Of a stretch of DNA of 64,000 nucleotides, positions 1 to 8,950 are shown piece by piece. The DNA comes from JBFMFB01 sp040752115 (GTDB lineage: Bacteria > Pseudomonadota > Gammaproteobacteria > Burkholderiales > Sulfuricellaceae). Positions within the stretch are counted from its first letter, which is position 1; the number at the start of each line of letters is the position of its first letter. The stretch lies in contig JBFMFB010000004.1 in the NCBI GenBank assembly GCA_040752115.1, positions 40,963 through 104,962 of the forward strand, read 5' to 3'. The position numbers and the translations under genes are program-made. The notes below the pieces were generated by a model. It did not search any database, was not told the DNA's origin, and saw only the letters and a program-made list of their open reading frames with translations.

Positions 1-1
1 G

Positions 2-685
2 GTGGCGCTGCGCATCGCGTCGGTGGCTATGCTGGCCTTCCAGGGTTTTCAGCTCGCCGTGCTGCCGGCGACCGTCGGTCAGCGGGACGGTGCGCGGCGC
101 GAATCGAGCCTCGAACAGTCCTTCCGCATCTTTCTATTGATCGCGATCGCGATCGCGATCGGCTTGGGCGCAGTCGCGCCCGAGGTGCTGTCGCTGGTCG
201 CCACCGATGCTTACCGTGGTTCTGAGGTTTACATCCCCGTCCTGCTGATCGGCATCGTATTTTCTGCCGCGTATCCGTTCGCGCCTGGTCTCTGGCTGCG
301 AGGCCATACGAAGCGCATGGGGTTGATCGGAATCTGCATCGTGCTGGTCGGATTGTCGGCGAACTTTACCCTGATCCCGCTCGCCGGGTCCATGGGTGCA
401 GCGCTCGCGTATGCGGTCACCGGCTTGAGCTATTGCCTGGTGATGTTCTGGGCCAGCGACCGGGTATTACCGGTCGGGCGGCGTTATGCGCCGCTGGTGC
501 TGGCGTGCATCGCATTCATGGCCGGTTGCATCGCGATGGCCTGGATGCTTGCGGCGCAAGAGGTGCTAGCCTTTCGCATTGTGCTCGCCGTGGTGGTGAC
601 GATACTGTCGGCATGCTTGCTCACCAGCCGGGATGAACGGAGGAATGCAATCGGGAAACTGGGGTCACAATGGGGAAAGTTTTGA
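2..685 (+). CDS. Polysaccharide flippase (Wzx/MATE-like), 3' part only
   Basis: The 227 visible residues form repeated hydrophobic segments separated by short basic loops, matching the C-terminal half of an oligosaccharide flippase (usually 400-480 residues). Such proteins flip undecaprenyl-linked repeat units across the inner membrane. The reading frame is open to the window edge, so the GTG at position 2 is probably an internal Val codon and the real start lies upstream. The position before three glycosyltransferases and sugar-nucleotide genes supports a role in surface polysaccharide export. The membrane topology is visible; the flippase assignment is inferred from topology and context and could also fit another polytopic polysaccharide protein. 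Confidence 0.7.
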   Translation: MALRIASVAMLAFQGFQLAVLPATVGQRDGARRESSLEQSFRIFLLIAIAIAIGLGAVAPEVLSLVATDAYRGSEVYIPVLLIGIVFSAAYPFAPGLWLRGHTKRMGLIGICIVLVGLSANFTLIPLAGSMGAALAYAVTGLSYCLVMFWASDRVLPVGRRYAPLVLACIAFMAGCIAMAWMLAAQEVLAFRIVLAVVVTILSACLLTSRDERRNAIGKLGSQWGKF

Positions 686-705
686 ATCGCGCAGGGGAAG
701 GTGCA

Positions 706-1830
706 GTGAGAGTAATGCACTGCCCGGAACTGGTCGGCGGACAGGCTATGTGCGTGGCGCGGCATGAACGCGCGCTGGGGGCCGAGAGCGTGGTCGTTGC
801 GTTCAACGAATCGGTATTCGGCTATCCTGCCGACGAGATCCTGTGGCACAAAGGCGCCTCGCTGGTTACTCAGGAATCAGCGCGTTGGCGGCTATTCGGG
901 CGCGCGCTGCGGCAATTCGACGTGATCCACTACAACTTTGGCGCACCAATGCTGAACTGGGGTAGCCTCACCGGCCGTCACTGGCAAATGGCGGGCGGAC
1001 TGGGCGGAATCTACGCCGCGATGAACCGGATGATCGAATTGCCGCTGATGAAGCGAGTTGGCAAGGTCATTGCCGTTACCTATCAGGGCGATGACGCAAG
1101 GCAGGGCGACTACAGCCGGAAGAACTTTGACATCTGCATCGCACGAGAGGTCGATGACAGCTACTACTCGGCGGTGAGCGATCAGGCAAAGCGGGACCGT
1201 ATCGCGCTTTTCGAGCGTCATGCCGACCTTATTTACACGCTCAATCCGGACCTGATGCATGTATTGCCACCGCACGCGCGCTTCATTCCATACGCTCACA
1301 TTGATCTTGACCAATGGACGCCAGTAGCTGGCAGCGGCGGTGTGCGGCCGCTGGTCGTGCATGCGCCTAGCCATCGCGGCGCCAAGGGCACTCGCTACAT
1401 CCTTGCCGCCGTCGAAAAACTGAAGGCACAGGGTGTGCCGTTTGATTTCCTATTGGTCGAAGGCTTGACGCAGCGGGATGCGCGGAAACTTTACGAGCGC
1501 GCGGATATCGTGATCGATCAACTGCTGGCTGGCTGGTATGGTGGATTCGCGCTCGAAGTGATGGCGCTCGGCAAGCCGGTTATCTGCTATTTGCGGCACG
1601 AGGACTTCGGATGCCTGCCGGAGAAGATGCGCCGCGAGTTGCCGATGATTGAGGCAAAGCCAGACACGATAGAGAAAGTCTTGCGATTCTGGCTGAGCCA
1701 GCCCCCCGAAGAGAGGGTGCGAAGAGGCATGGCGGGACGCGCTTTTGTGGAGCAATGGCACGATCCGCGCAGGGTCGCGCAACAGCTGCTCGACGATTAT
1801 CGGGGCGTAATAGAGCGCAGGGCGCCATAA
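706..1830 (+). CDS. Glycosyltransferase (GT4-like)
   Basis: This is a 374-residue protein when started at GTG 706, which has a good ribosome binding site (AGGGGAAG, 693-700). The longer in-frame ATG at 670 would overlap the flippase gene and lacks such a site. The C-terminal half carries a GT-B nucleotide-sugar binding signature around residues 275-295 (GGFALEVMALGKPVICY), with the E-x7-type spacing common in GT4 enzymes. It probably adds one sugar to a lipid-linked polysaccharide intermediate at the cytoplasmic face of the membrane. The stop codon TAA overlaps the ATG of asnB by one base, indicating co-translation. Donor and acceptor cannot be read from sequence. Confidence 0.75.
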   Translation: MRVMHCPELVGGQAMCVARHERALGAESVVVAFNESVFGYPADEILWHKGASLVTQESARWRLFGRALRQFDVIHYNFGAPMLNWGSLTGRHWQMAGGLGGIYAAMNRMIELPLMKRVGKVIAVTYQGDDARQGDYSRKNFDICIAREVDDSYYSAVSDQAKRDRIALFERHADLIYTLNPDLMHVLPPHARFIPYAHIDLDQWTPVAGSGGVRPLVVHAPSHRGAKGTRYILAAVEKLKAQGVPFDFLLVEGLTQRDARKLYERADIVIDQLLAGWYGGFALEVMALGKPVICYLRHEDFGCLPEKMRRELPMIEAKPDTIEKVLRFWLSQPPEERVRRGMAGRAFVEQWHDPRRVAQQLLDDYRGVIERRAP

Positions 1831-3842
1831 TGTGCGGTATTTCTGCCATCGTTTCCGCAGGTCCCTTTCCTGTCGCAAGCCTGAAGGCCATGACTGCAGT
1901 CATCCGGCACCGTGGGCTTGATGATGAGGGCTACGTACTCTTCGGCCGTGGAGACCCCGCATGCTGGTCCGGGGACGATACGCCGGCCTCCGTCCTCGAA
2001 TCCGCGCTTCCATGGCGACCGATCGGCCATATCTCACACGCCTCTGGCGCGGAGAGGCAGGTGGGCTTCGGACATCGACGTCTCTCCATTGTCGATATGT
2101 CGCCGTATGGCCACCAGCCGATGAGCTACGCCTCCGGCCGCTACTGGATCACCTACAACGGCGAGGTGTACAACCACGTCGAGTTGCGTGAGGAATTGCA
2201 GCGACTCGGTCACTCGTTCGTGTCGCACTCGGACACCGAAGTCATCCTGGCGGCCTACGCCCAGTGGGGAGCGGACTGCCTTGCTCGCTTTAACGGCATG
2301 TGGTCGCTGGTCATCTTCGATGCCTCGGCACAGACGTTGTTCGTGGCGCGCGATCGTTTTGGCGTCAAGCCACTGTACTACTGGGCCGGGCCGGGCGGAC
2401 ACCTGGCCATCGTTTCGGAGATTAAGCAGCTCACCGTCCTGCCAGGGTGGGCCGCGCGACTGAATGCACAACGCGGCTACGACTTCTTGGTATGGAATGT
2501 CACCGACCATACCGACGAGACGCTCTTCGACCGCGTTTTCCAGCTGCCGCCAGGGCACAGCATGCTGTTGAATCTTGCGAATTGGTCCCGCTCGGTGGGC
2601 ACTGACGGTCGCTTGCCTGCACAGGCTTGGTACCGGCTAAATCCGCCGGCATTCGAGGGCAGCTTCGAAGAGGCGGCGCGCGATTTCCGACAACTGATGA
2701 CCGATTCGGTGCGGCTGCGGTTGCGCGCGGATGTGCCGGTGGGTTCGTGCCTGTCCGGCGGACTCGACTCTTCGACTATCGTGTGCGTCATGCGGAAGTT
2801 GCTGGACGAGGAAAGCGACCGTGCGGGGCAACTCACCTTTTCGGCCTGCTCCGACGTGGCCAGCATCGACGAGGGGGCCTGGATCGACCTTGTGGTGCAA
2901 CGCACGGGGGTGCAGGCCCACTATATCACCCCGAGTCTGGATGGGCTGTTCCGCGAATTGCCTGCGCTCGCCTGGCATCAGGATGAACCCTTCGGTTCAA
3001 CCAGCATCTATGCGCAATGGAGCGTGTTCCGCCTTGCCGCAGGTACGGGCTTGAAGGTGATGCTGGATGGCCAGGGTGCGGATGAGCAGCTCGCCGGCTA
3101 CCATGGATTCCTGGCCCCGCACTTGGCAAGCTTGCTACGCAGCGCTCGCCTGATTAAGCTGACACGGGAAATCCATGCACTCCGGAGACTCGGATATTCT
3201 CCATTGCACGCCGCCAAGCTGTTGGCCGACAGTCTGCTGCCCGACCAGTTGCGTCAGCGGCTGCGGCATGCAGTGGGCAAATCTTCGGCTTGGGACAATC
3301 CGTGGCTGGATACGGCGCGCCTGGGCAATGGTCCGATCGACTCAACGGCCGCAGCCGGGCGGCAGACTGGATCAGTGCGGGAGTTTTCGCTGGAGCTGCT
3401 GCAAGCAAAGAGCCTGCCGATGCTTTTGCACTGGGAAGACCGGGACTCGATGGCGCATGGCATCGAGTCCCGCGTGCCGTTTCTGGACTACCGCTTGGTC
3501 GAGTTTGCCATTTCGCTCCCAGACGACTTCAAGCTGTCCCGGGGGCTGACCAAACGTGTGCTGCGCGAATCCATGAAAGGTATCCTTCCTGAGCCGATTC
3601 GCCGCCGCACGGACAAAATCGGTTTTGCGACACCGGAGGAGGTATGGATGCGCAAGGAAGCGCCACAGCGATTTCGCGCAGCGCTGCACAAAGCAGTAGA
3701 CCAGTCGCATGGCATGCTTACGCCAGAGGCGTTTCGCTATTTCGAGGATGTGCTCGCGGGGCGACGGACATTCTCATTTCTGCCATGGCGCATGATTTCC
3801 TTCGGCGCGTGGATGAACTGTTTTGGTGTGAAGCCAGACTGA
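1830..3842 (+). CDS. asnB: Asparagine synthase (glutamine-hydrolysing) in polysaccharide locus
   Basis: A 670-residue AsnB-type enzyme. ATG 1830 places Cys2 (MCGISA) at the N-terminus, the nucleophile of class II glutamine amidotransferases; an upstream in-frame ATG at 1755 would bury this Cys and is rejected. The glutaminase domain (about residues 1-215) is followed by a synthetase domain with the ATP-pyrophosphatase loop SGGLDSS at about 309-315. Family reaction: glutamine plus ATP amidates a carboxylate, classically aspartate. AsnB paralogues in polysaccharide loci often amidate uronic acids, which is an inference here. The start overlaps the preceding glycosyltransferase stop (TAATG). Confidence 0.92.
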   Translation: MCGISAIVSAGPFPVASLKAMTAVIRHRGLDDEGYVLFGRGDPACWSGDDTPASVLESALPWRPIGHISHASGAERQVGFGHRRLSIVDMSPYGHQPMSYASGRYWITYNGEVYNHVELREELQRLGHSFVSHSDTEVILAAYAQWGADCLARFNGMWSLVIFDASAQTLFVARDRFGVKPLYYWAGPGGHLAIVSEIKQLTVLPGWAARLNAQRGYDFLVWNVTDHTDETLFDRVFQLPPGHSMLLNLANWSRSVGTDGRLPAQAWYRLNPPAFEGSFEEAARDFRQLMTDSVRLRLRADVPVGSCLSGGLDSSTIVCVMRKLLDEESDRAGQLTFSACSDVASIDEGAWIDLVVQRTGVQAHYITPSLDGLFRELPALAWHQDEPFGSTSIYAQWSVFRLAAGTGLKVMLDGQGADEQLAGYHGFLAPHLASLLRSARLIKLTREIHALRRLGYSPLHAAKLLADSLLPDQLRQRLRHAVGKSSAWDNPWLDTARLGNGPIDSTAAAGRQTGSVREFSLELLQAKSLPMLLHWEDRDSMAHGIESRVPFLDYRLVEFAISLPDDFKLSRGLTKRVLRESMKGILPEPIRRRTDKIGFATPEEVWMRKEAPQRFRAALHKAVDQSHGMLTPEAFRYFEDVLAGRRTFSFLPWRMISFGAWMNCFGVKPD

Positions 3843-3845
3843 GCC

Positions 3846-5123
3846 GTGAAAATCCTGCTGATCAGTTACCACTTCCCGCCTTACAACGCCGTTGGTGCAG
3901 TGCGCCCAGGAAAGCTTGCCAAGTTCCTACACCAGCGCGGCCATGAGGTGCACGTCATTTCGGCCAGCAGGCAACCATTCGCTACTGGACTACCGCTAGA
4001 AATTCCTGCCAAGCATGTCGTATATGCCAACGGCTGGTCAGCCAACGCACCGGTGCAGTGGCTGCTGGGTGGGCGCAAACGGGTGGCACGCCACGGTTAT
4101 CTAGGCAGCGGGCGCTCTTGGCTGCGCCGGCTTGGGTGCTGGTACAAGACGCTGCTGCACTGGCCTGATGCGGAGGTGGGTTGGGCAGGAGCGGCGCTGG
4201 CTGATGGTCAGCGGCGGTTAGCTGAGGGTGGCTTCGGCCTGATTTACGTGAGCGCACCACCATTCTCGGCATTGCGCGTTGGGGCAAGGCTGTCGCGCGA
4301 GAACGGTATACCTTGGGTGGCTGAATTCCGTGATCTATGGTCCGACAACCATGCCTATGCTCACCCCGCTTGGCGTCGGGCGATCGAGCGGCATTGGGAG
4401 GAACGGCTGTTGCGTACTGCCGCGGCACTGGTGACGGTATCGCCGCCGCTCGCGCGCACGCTTGAGCGTTTCGGCAAGCCGGTCTGGGAGGTGCGCAACG
4501 GTTTCGACCCTGACGATCTGCGAGATCTACCGCCGCCGCTGGTCACGGACACAGATACGCTACAGATTGCCTATACCGGCAATGTTTATCCGGGGCACCA
4601 CGATGTAGATTTGTTCTGCGAAGGACTGGCGCGGCTGCGTGCCATGGGCAATCGGGTACGGGTGCAGGTAGCCGGTCGTAACATTGTACCGCTACTGCAA
4701 GCCGCGCGCACACACGGTGTAGAGGACTGGTTCGATGTGCGATTCACGGTTGCACGGAGCGAGGCGCTGTCCATGCAAAGAGCAGCCGATGTGTTGCTGA
4801 TGTTTCTGTGGCAGGGCGGCGAGGGCGGCATCTACACCACCAAACTATTCGAATATGCGGGCGCAGGTCGGCCCATTCTTGCAGTGGGGCCGTCTGGCAG
4901 CGATGTGGCGCACTGGATCGGCAGCGCGTGCGTGGGTGCCTGCGCATCCACTGCGGCGGATGTTGCCGCATTACTGGCCGCTTGGCACCAGCGCAAGCGC
5001 GAAGCCGGGGTGCTGGTGGTAGAACCCGCGCCGGGGCACGACTTCACGCGCCAGACACAGTTCGCGCAGTTGGAAGTGAAGCTTCTGGCGCTGGCCAACG
5101 ATACACGCGAGGGATGCGTATGA
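3846..5123 (+). CDS. Glycosyltransferase family 4
   Basis: A 425-residue GT-B fold protein starting at GTG 3846, three bases after asnB. The N-terminus (KILLISYHFPPYNAVGAVRP) is typical of GT4 enzymes of the WcaI/WbuB type; the C-terminal nucleotide-binding part holds FEYAGAGRPILAVGP near residue 335. It is expected to transfer a sugar to an undecaprenyl-linked intermediate in the cytoplasm. The stop overlaps the ATG of a small ORF (ATGA, 5120-5123), so the transcription unit continues. Sugar specificity is unknown. Confidence 0.85.
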   Translation: MKILLISYHFPPYNAVGAVRPGKLAKFLHQRGHEVHVISASRQPFATGLPLEIPAKHVVYANGWSANAPVQWLLGGRKRVARHGYLGSGRSWLRRLGCWYKTLLHWPDAEVGWAGAALADGQRRLAEGGFGLIYVSAPPFSALRVGARLSRENGIPWVAEFRDLWSDNHAYAHPAWRRAIERHWEERLLRTAAALVTVSPPLARTLERFGKPVWEVRNGFDPDDLRDLPPPLVTDTDTLQIAYTGNVYPGHHDVDLFCEGLARLRAMGNRVRVQVAGRNIVPLLQAARTHGVEDWFDVRFTVARSEALSMQRAADVLLMFLWQGGEGGIYTTKLFEYAGAGRPILAVGPSGSDVAHWIGSACVGACASTAADVAALLAAWHQRKREAGVLVVEPAPGHDFTRQTQFAQLEVKLLALANDTREGCV

Positions 5124-5236
5124 ACAGCGACGCGCGTCCCTCGCTTTTGCATGGCGCTCTATCTGCAGTTCTGGCGATGGGCGTGTGGTTACTTGCGATC
5201 TCGAGAAAATCACCCCGGTTCGTGAAAAGTACGTGA
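5120..5236 (+). CDS. Small hydrophobic ORF bridging two glycosyltransferase genes (possible gene remnant)
   Basis: A 38-codon ORF whose ATG overlaps the preceding gene's stop (ATGA, 5120-5123) and whose TGA overlaps the GTG start of the next gene (GTGA, 5233-5236). The predicted peptide has a polar start (MNSDARPS), one hydrophobic stretch (LLHGALSAVLAMGVWLLAI) and a basic tail. It looks like the first transmembrane segment of a membrane protein whose remainder was deleted, with the translational-coupling junctions kept. It could also be a real small membrane protein. No family is recognised. Confidence 0.4.
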   Translation: MNSDARPSLLHGALSAVLAMGVWLLAISRKSPRFVKST

Positions 5237-6378
5237 AATCTATCTGTTTTGTTACTGCGTCGCCAATGACGTTGCGCGCATTCATGCGTAACCACCTGCT
5301 TTGCCTGTCCGGACGCTACGAAGTCTCGGCGGTCGCGGATTTCACGGAGGGCGATCTGACTGCCGACTGGTTCCCCGGAGTCCGCCTGGTGTCGGTTCCG
5401 ATTGCCAGGCGGATCAACCTACTTGGCGACCTGAAGGCGTTGTGGGAGCTGTATCGTTATTTCCGTGCCAGACGCTTTGATGCGGTGCACTCAGTTACGC
5501 CGAAGGCCGGGTTGCTGGCAATGATCGCGGCGCGCCTTGCTGGGATTCCGCATCGGATTCATTGCTTCACGGGGCAGGTGTGGGCGACGCAGCAGGGCCT
5601 CGGCCGCGAATTATTGAAGAATGCGGATCGCCTCATTGCGGCAAACGCTACGCACGTTCTTGCTGACAGCCATTCTCAGCTTGAGTTTCTTGTCAGCGAA
5701 CACATATTGCGTCCGGATGGGGCCGAGGTGTTGGGGCACGGCTCGATCTCAGGCGTTGATGTTGGCCGATTTCGGCCTGATGCTGCTCTGCGCGCATCGA
5801 TTCGTCAGGCGTTGGGTGTGCCGAAAGATGCCTTTCTCCTGCTCTTTGTAGGCAGGCTTAATCGGGACAAAGGAGTACTCGATCTGGCTGACGCATTTGC
5901 AAGGTTGACACGGGAGAACAACGCAAGCTGGCTGTTGATGGTCGGTCCCGATGATGAAGAAGGAATCGCAGCCCGATTCGAGCAGAGATGTGGCAGTGCG
6001 ATGGCACGCGTACGACGCATCGATTACACCTCTACACCTGAGCATTACATGGCCGCGGCGGATGTCTTCGTGTTGCCCAGTTATCGTGAAGGCTTCGGGA
6101 GTGTGGTGATCGAAGCCGCCGCTTGTGGAATTCCAGCAGTTGCTTCGCGGATATATGGACTAACTGACGCAGTGGAAGAGGGGGCAACCGGACTGCTGCA
6201 ACCCGCCGGGGATGTCAACGGGTTGTATGACAACTTGCTTCTCATCAGCGCGGACAGCAAGTTACGTGCCGAGATGGGAGAAAGGGCGCAGGTGCGTGCA
6301 AATGCTCACTTCTCCATGATATCCGTAACTGCGGCATTGTCTGCGTACTATGAAGGTATTTTTGGAACGTCGGCTTGA
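5233..6378 (+). CDS. Glycosyltransferase family 4 (PglA-like position)
   Basis: A 381-residue GT4 enzyme. GTG 5233 (VKSICFVTASP) fits the family N-terminus and overlaps the small upstream ORF's stop; the longer GTG at 5185 would encode an atypical leader. The donor-binding region is clear: VGRLNRDKGVLDLADAF near residue 205 and the E-x7-E motif region SYREGFGSVVIEAAACGIP near 282. It lies directly upstream of a PglC-type phosphoglycosyltransferase, so it may add the second sugar, as PglA does in Campylobacter. That role is inferred from position only. Confidence 0.85.
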   Translation: MKSICFVTASPMTLRAFMRNHLLCLSGRYEVSAVADFTEGDLTADWFPGVRLVSVPIARRINLLGDLKALWELYRYFRARRFDAVHSVTPKAGLLAMIAARLAGIPHRIHCFTGQVWATQQGLGRELLKNADRLIAANATHVLADSHSQLEFLVSEHILRPDGAEVLGHGSISGVDVGRFRPDAALRASIRQALGVPKDAFLLLFVGRLNRDKGVLDLADAFARLTRENNASWLLMVGPDDEEGIAARFEQRCGSAMARVRRIDYTSTPEHYMAAADVFVLPSYREGFGSVVIEAAACGIPAVASRIYGLTDAVEEGATGLLQPAGDVNGLYDNLLLISADSKLRAEMGERAQVRANAHFSMISVTAALSAYYEGIFGTSA

Positions 6379-6388
6379 GATCTATGAA

Positions 6389-6982
6389 GTGAAACGAATA
6401 TTCGACGTTTTCGTGGCCTGCGGGTTGCTCGCGCTGTGCACCCCCGTCATGTTGCTGATCGCCATAGCCGTACGTATCGCAATGGGGTCGCCTGTGTTGC
6501 TGCGACAGATGCGCCCAGGGTTAGGAGGGCGGCCCTTCGCTTTCATCAAGTTTCGCTCGATGACGAACGCGCGCGATGCAAGCGGCGAGTTGTTGCCCGA
6601 CGAGTTGCGCATTACGAGATTTGGGGCATGGTTGCGTCGCTCAAGCCTTGATGAGCTTCCACAGTTGTTCAATGTGTTGCGGGGCGACATAAGCATCGTA
6701 GGACCGCGCCCGCTGCTAATGGAGTATCTGCCACTATATAACGACGAGCAACGCCGTAGGCATGACGTGCGCCCAGGTATCACCGGCTGGGCGCAGGTGA
6801 ACGGGCGTAATGCCATTTCCTGGGAAGAGAAATTCAAGCTGGATGTCTGGTATGTGGACAACCAGTCCTTCTGGCTGGACTTGAAGATTTTGTTCTTGAC
6901 GCTGAAAAAGGTGTTGAAGCGAGAAGGCATAAATGCGGAGGGGCATGTGACCGTTGAAAAATTTCGGGGGAGCAGTTCATGA
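6389..6982 (+). CDS. pglC: Monotopic phosphoglycosyltransferase (PglC-type initiating sugar transferase)
   Basis: A 197-residue small PGT started at GTG 6389 (VKRIFDVFVACG), which matches the family's N-terminus; an in-frame ATG at 6350 lies inside the previous gene. Visible elements are the N-terminal re-entrant membrane helix (about 5-30), FIKFRSM (52-58), the catalytic Asp-Glu dyad in SLDELPQLF (D88-E89), VGPRPLL, and RPGITGWAQVNGR. The family transfers a phospho-sugar from a UDP-sugar to undecaprenyl phosphate. The adjacent acetyltransferase and aminotransferase suggest UDP-diacetylbacillosamine as substrate (inference). It lacks the large N-terminal membrane domain of WbaP-type enzymes. 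Confidence 0.85.
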   Translation: MKRIFDVFVACGLLALCTPVMLLIAIAVRIAMGSPVLLRQMRPGLGGRPFAFIKFRSMTNARDASGELLPDELRITRFGAWLRRSSLDELPQLFNVLRGDISIVGPRPLLMEYLPLYNDEQRRRHDVRPGITGWAQVNGRNAISWEEKFKLDVWYVDNQSFWLDLKILFLTLKKVLKREGINAEGHVTVEKFRGSSS

Positions 6983-7614
6983 AGCGGCTAGCGGTGTTGG
7001 GGGCTAGCGGCCACGGCAAGGTGGTGGCCGATGCGGCGGAACTGGCTGGCTGGAACGAGATAGTGTTTTTCGATGACGCCTGGCCATCACGGAATACCAA
7101 CGGCATATGGAAGGTGGCCGGCGATACAACATCGCTGCTTGCCGCTGGAGGACAATTCGACGGAGTGGTGGTGGCAATCGGCGATAACCGGGTGCGGCTT
7201 GAGAAGCAGAATCTGCTGCTGGAGCGGTCGCTGCCAGTGGTTTCGGTAATTCACCCGGCGGCGGTGGTGAGCCGGTATGCAGCGATTGGCACGGGTTCTG
7301 TGCTGTTTGCCGGGGCGGTGGTCAATGCCGGGGCTGCGCTCGGACAGGGATGCATCATTAATACCGGAGCATCCGTGGACCACGACTGCGTGCTGGAAGC
7401 CGGGGTGCATGTCAGCCCCGGTGCACGCCTGGGGGGCGCAGTGCGGGTAGGGAAAATCACCTGGATCGGTATCGGCGCCTGCGTGCGGCAGTGCGTGTCG
7501 ATTGGGGCGGGCGCGATGGTCGGCGCCGGGGCTGCGGTAGTCAGCAATGTACCGGATTCAGTCACAGTGGTGGGGGTGCCGGCGCGGGCCGTACCGCCAT
7601 CCGGGGATATTTGA
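6979..7614 (+). CDS. pglD: UDP-4-amino-sugar N-acetyltransferase (NeuD/PglD family)
   Basis: A 211-residue protein with the family's two-part layout: an N-terminal Rossmann-like UDP-sugar binding part (VLGASGHGKVVADAA, residues 6-20) and a C-terminal left-handed beta-helix of hexapeptide repeats (about 95-205). The likely catalytic base is His135 in ASVDHDC, matching the conserved His of PglD/NeuD. It acetylates a UDP-4-amino sugar with acetyl-CoA. The start overlaps the pglC-like stop (ATGA), and the aminotransferase that would make its substrate follows immediately. An O-acetyltransferase role of the NeuD type is the main alternative. Confidence 0.8.
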   Translation: MKRLAVLGASGHGKVVADAAELAGWNEIVFFDDAWPSRNTNGIWKVAGDTTSLLAAGGQFDGVVVAIGDNRVRLEKQNLLLERSLPVVSVIHPAAVVSRYAAIGTGSVLFAGAVVNAGAALGQGCIINTGASVDHDCVLEAGVHVSPGARLGGAVRVGKITWIGIGACVRQCVSIGAGAMVGAGAAVVSNVPDSVTVVGVPARAVPPSGDI

Positions 7615-7627
7615 GAGTCCTTTTCAG

Positions 7628-8818
7628 ATGCTGAATACACCTTTTTCCCCCTGGCCAGCCTTCACTCTCGAGGAGGCTGAGGCTGTATCACGCGTACTGT
7701 TGTCCAATCGGGTCAACTATTGGACGGGTACCGAGTGCCGGGAATTCGAGAAAGAGTTTGCCGCCTGGTGTGGCGCTGACTATGCAGTAGCATTGGCCAA
7801 CGGTACAGTAGCGCTGGATTTGGCGCTGAAAGCGCTGGGCATCGGTCCCGGTGATGAGGTGGTGGTGACACCCCGCACCTTTCTTGCATCTGTCTCTTGC
7901 GTGGTTACGGCGGGTGCGATCCCCGTGTTCGCCGATGTGGATCGGGATAGCCAGAACATTACTGCCAAGACCATCCAGGCAGTGATAACACCACGCACTC
8001 GTGCCGTCATCTGTGTGCATCTGGCGGGATGGCCGTGCGATATGGACCCGATCATGGCGCTTGCCAAAGAGAAGGGCCTGTTCGTGATCGAGGACTGCGC
8101 GCAGGCACATGGGGCGCGTTACAAGGGGCGTTCGGTGGGCACCATCGGACATGTGGGGGCATGGTCGTTTTGCCAGGACAAGATCATTACCACCGGCGGC
8201 GAGGGCGGGATGGTGACGACCAATGGCCACGCGCTCTGGTCGCGCATGTGGTCCTACAAGGATCACGGCAAATCCTGGGATGCCGTACATGAGCGCCAGC
8301 ATCCGCCGGGATTCCGCTGGTTGCATGATTCTTTCGGCACCAACTGGCGCATGATGGAAATGCAAGCGGCAATCGGGCGCATTCAGCTTAGGCGGCTGCG
8401 TGATTGGCATAAGCGACGTGTGGCCAATGCAGGGCGCATCTGGTCGGCTGCATCACGGCTGCCAGGGCTGCGGGTGCCGGTAGTTCCAGCAGCGATGGCG
8501 CATGCAGCCTACAGGTGCTATGTGTTTGTCGATCCGGAAGCATTACAGTCGGGTTGGGACCGCGACCGGATCATGGATGAAATCAATGCACGGGGCGTGC
8601 CTTGTTACACGGGATCCTGCTCCGAGGTCTATTTGGAAAAGGCCTTCGATAACACCGGCTGGCGGCCAAAGGAACGTTTGCCGGTGGCCAAGGAGCTGGG
8701 AGAGACCAGCTTGATGTTCCTGGTGCATCCCTCGCTTACTAAAGCGGAAATGGACAAAACGGTTGAGGCGATCGCAGCCGTGATGTCTAGCGCAACAAAA
8801 CAGAAGGAATGCACGTAG
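7628..8818 (+). CDS. pglE: DegT/DnrJ/EryC1-family sugar aminotransferase (PglE-like)
   Basis: A 396-residue PLP-dependent aminotransferase of the sugar-modifying class. ATG 7628 (MLNTPFSPWP) is chosen because the longer frame from 7547 lies inside the acetyltransferase gene. The family signature VIEDCAQAHGA (153-163) and the PLP-lysine motif SFCQDKIITTGGEGG (K185) are present. The expected reaction is glutamate-dependent amination of a UDP-4-keto-6-deoxy-HexNAc, between the PglF dehydratase and the PglD acetyltransferase. The PglF homologue lies about 5 kb downstream, beyond a block of ATPase genes. Confidence 0.85.
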   Translation: MLNTPFSPWPAFTLEEAEAVSRVLLSNRVNYWTGTECREFEKEFAAWCGADYAVALANGTVALDLALKALGIGPGDEVVVTPRTFLASVSCVVTAGAIPVFADVDRDSQNITAKTIQAVITPRTRAVICVHLAGWPCDMDPIMALAKEKGLFVIEDCAQAHGARYKGRSVGTIGHVGAWSFCQDKIITTGGEGGMVTTNGHALWSRMWSYKDHGKSWDAVHERQHPPGFRWLHDSFGTNWRMMEMQAAIGRIQLRRLRDWHKRRVANAGRIWSAASRLPGLRVPVVPAAMAHAAYRCYVFVDPEALQSGWDRDRIMDEINARGVPCYTGSCSEVYLEKAFDNTGWRPKERLPVAKELGETSLMFLVHPSLTKAEMDKTVEAIAAVMSSATKQKECT

Positions 8819-8950
8819 AGGCGGGTTAGCGCCGCCCCCTGATGCTGCATTACCTTGAAAAACGGTCATCGAATTTGGGATTTTCAATGTATGGCAGCAT
8901 GATCTTTCCATGATCGAACGCCCTCACAGGCTTGCCCGCATTCGCCAAGC
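8819..8950. other. Gene-free stretch between aminotransferase and duplicated ATPase fragment
   Basis: No convincing coding sequence is present here. Together with the duplicated fragment that follows, it makes nearly 490 bases without a secure gene start (8819-9304). There is a weak pair of complementary heptamers, ATGCTGC at 8841 and GCAGCAT near 8893, too far apart and too short to call a terminator. The downstream boundary is the beginning of the 185-bp direct repeat. Confidence 0.4.
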
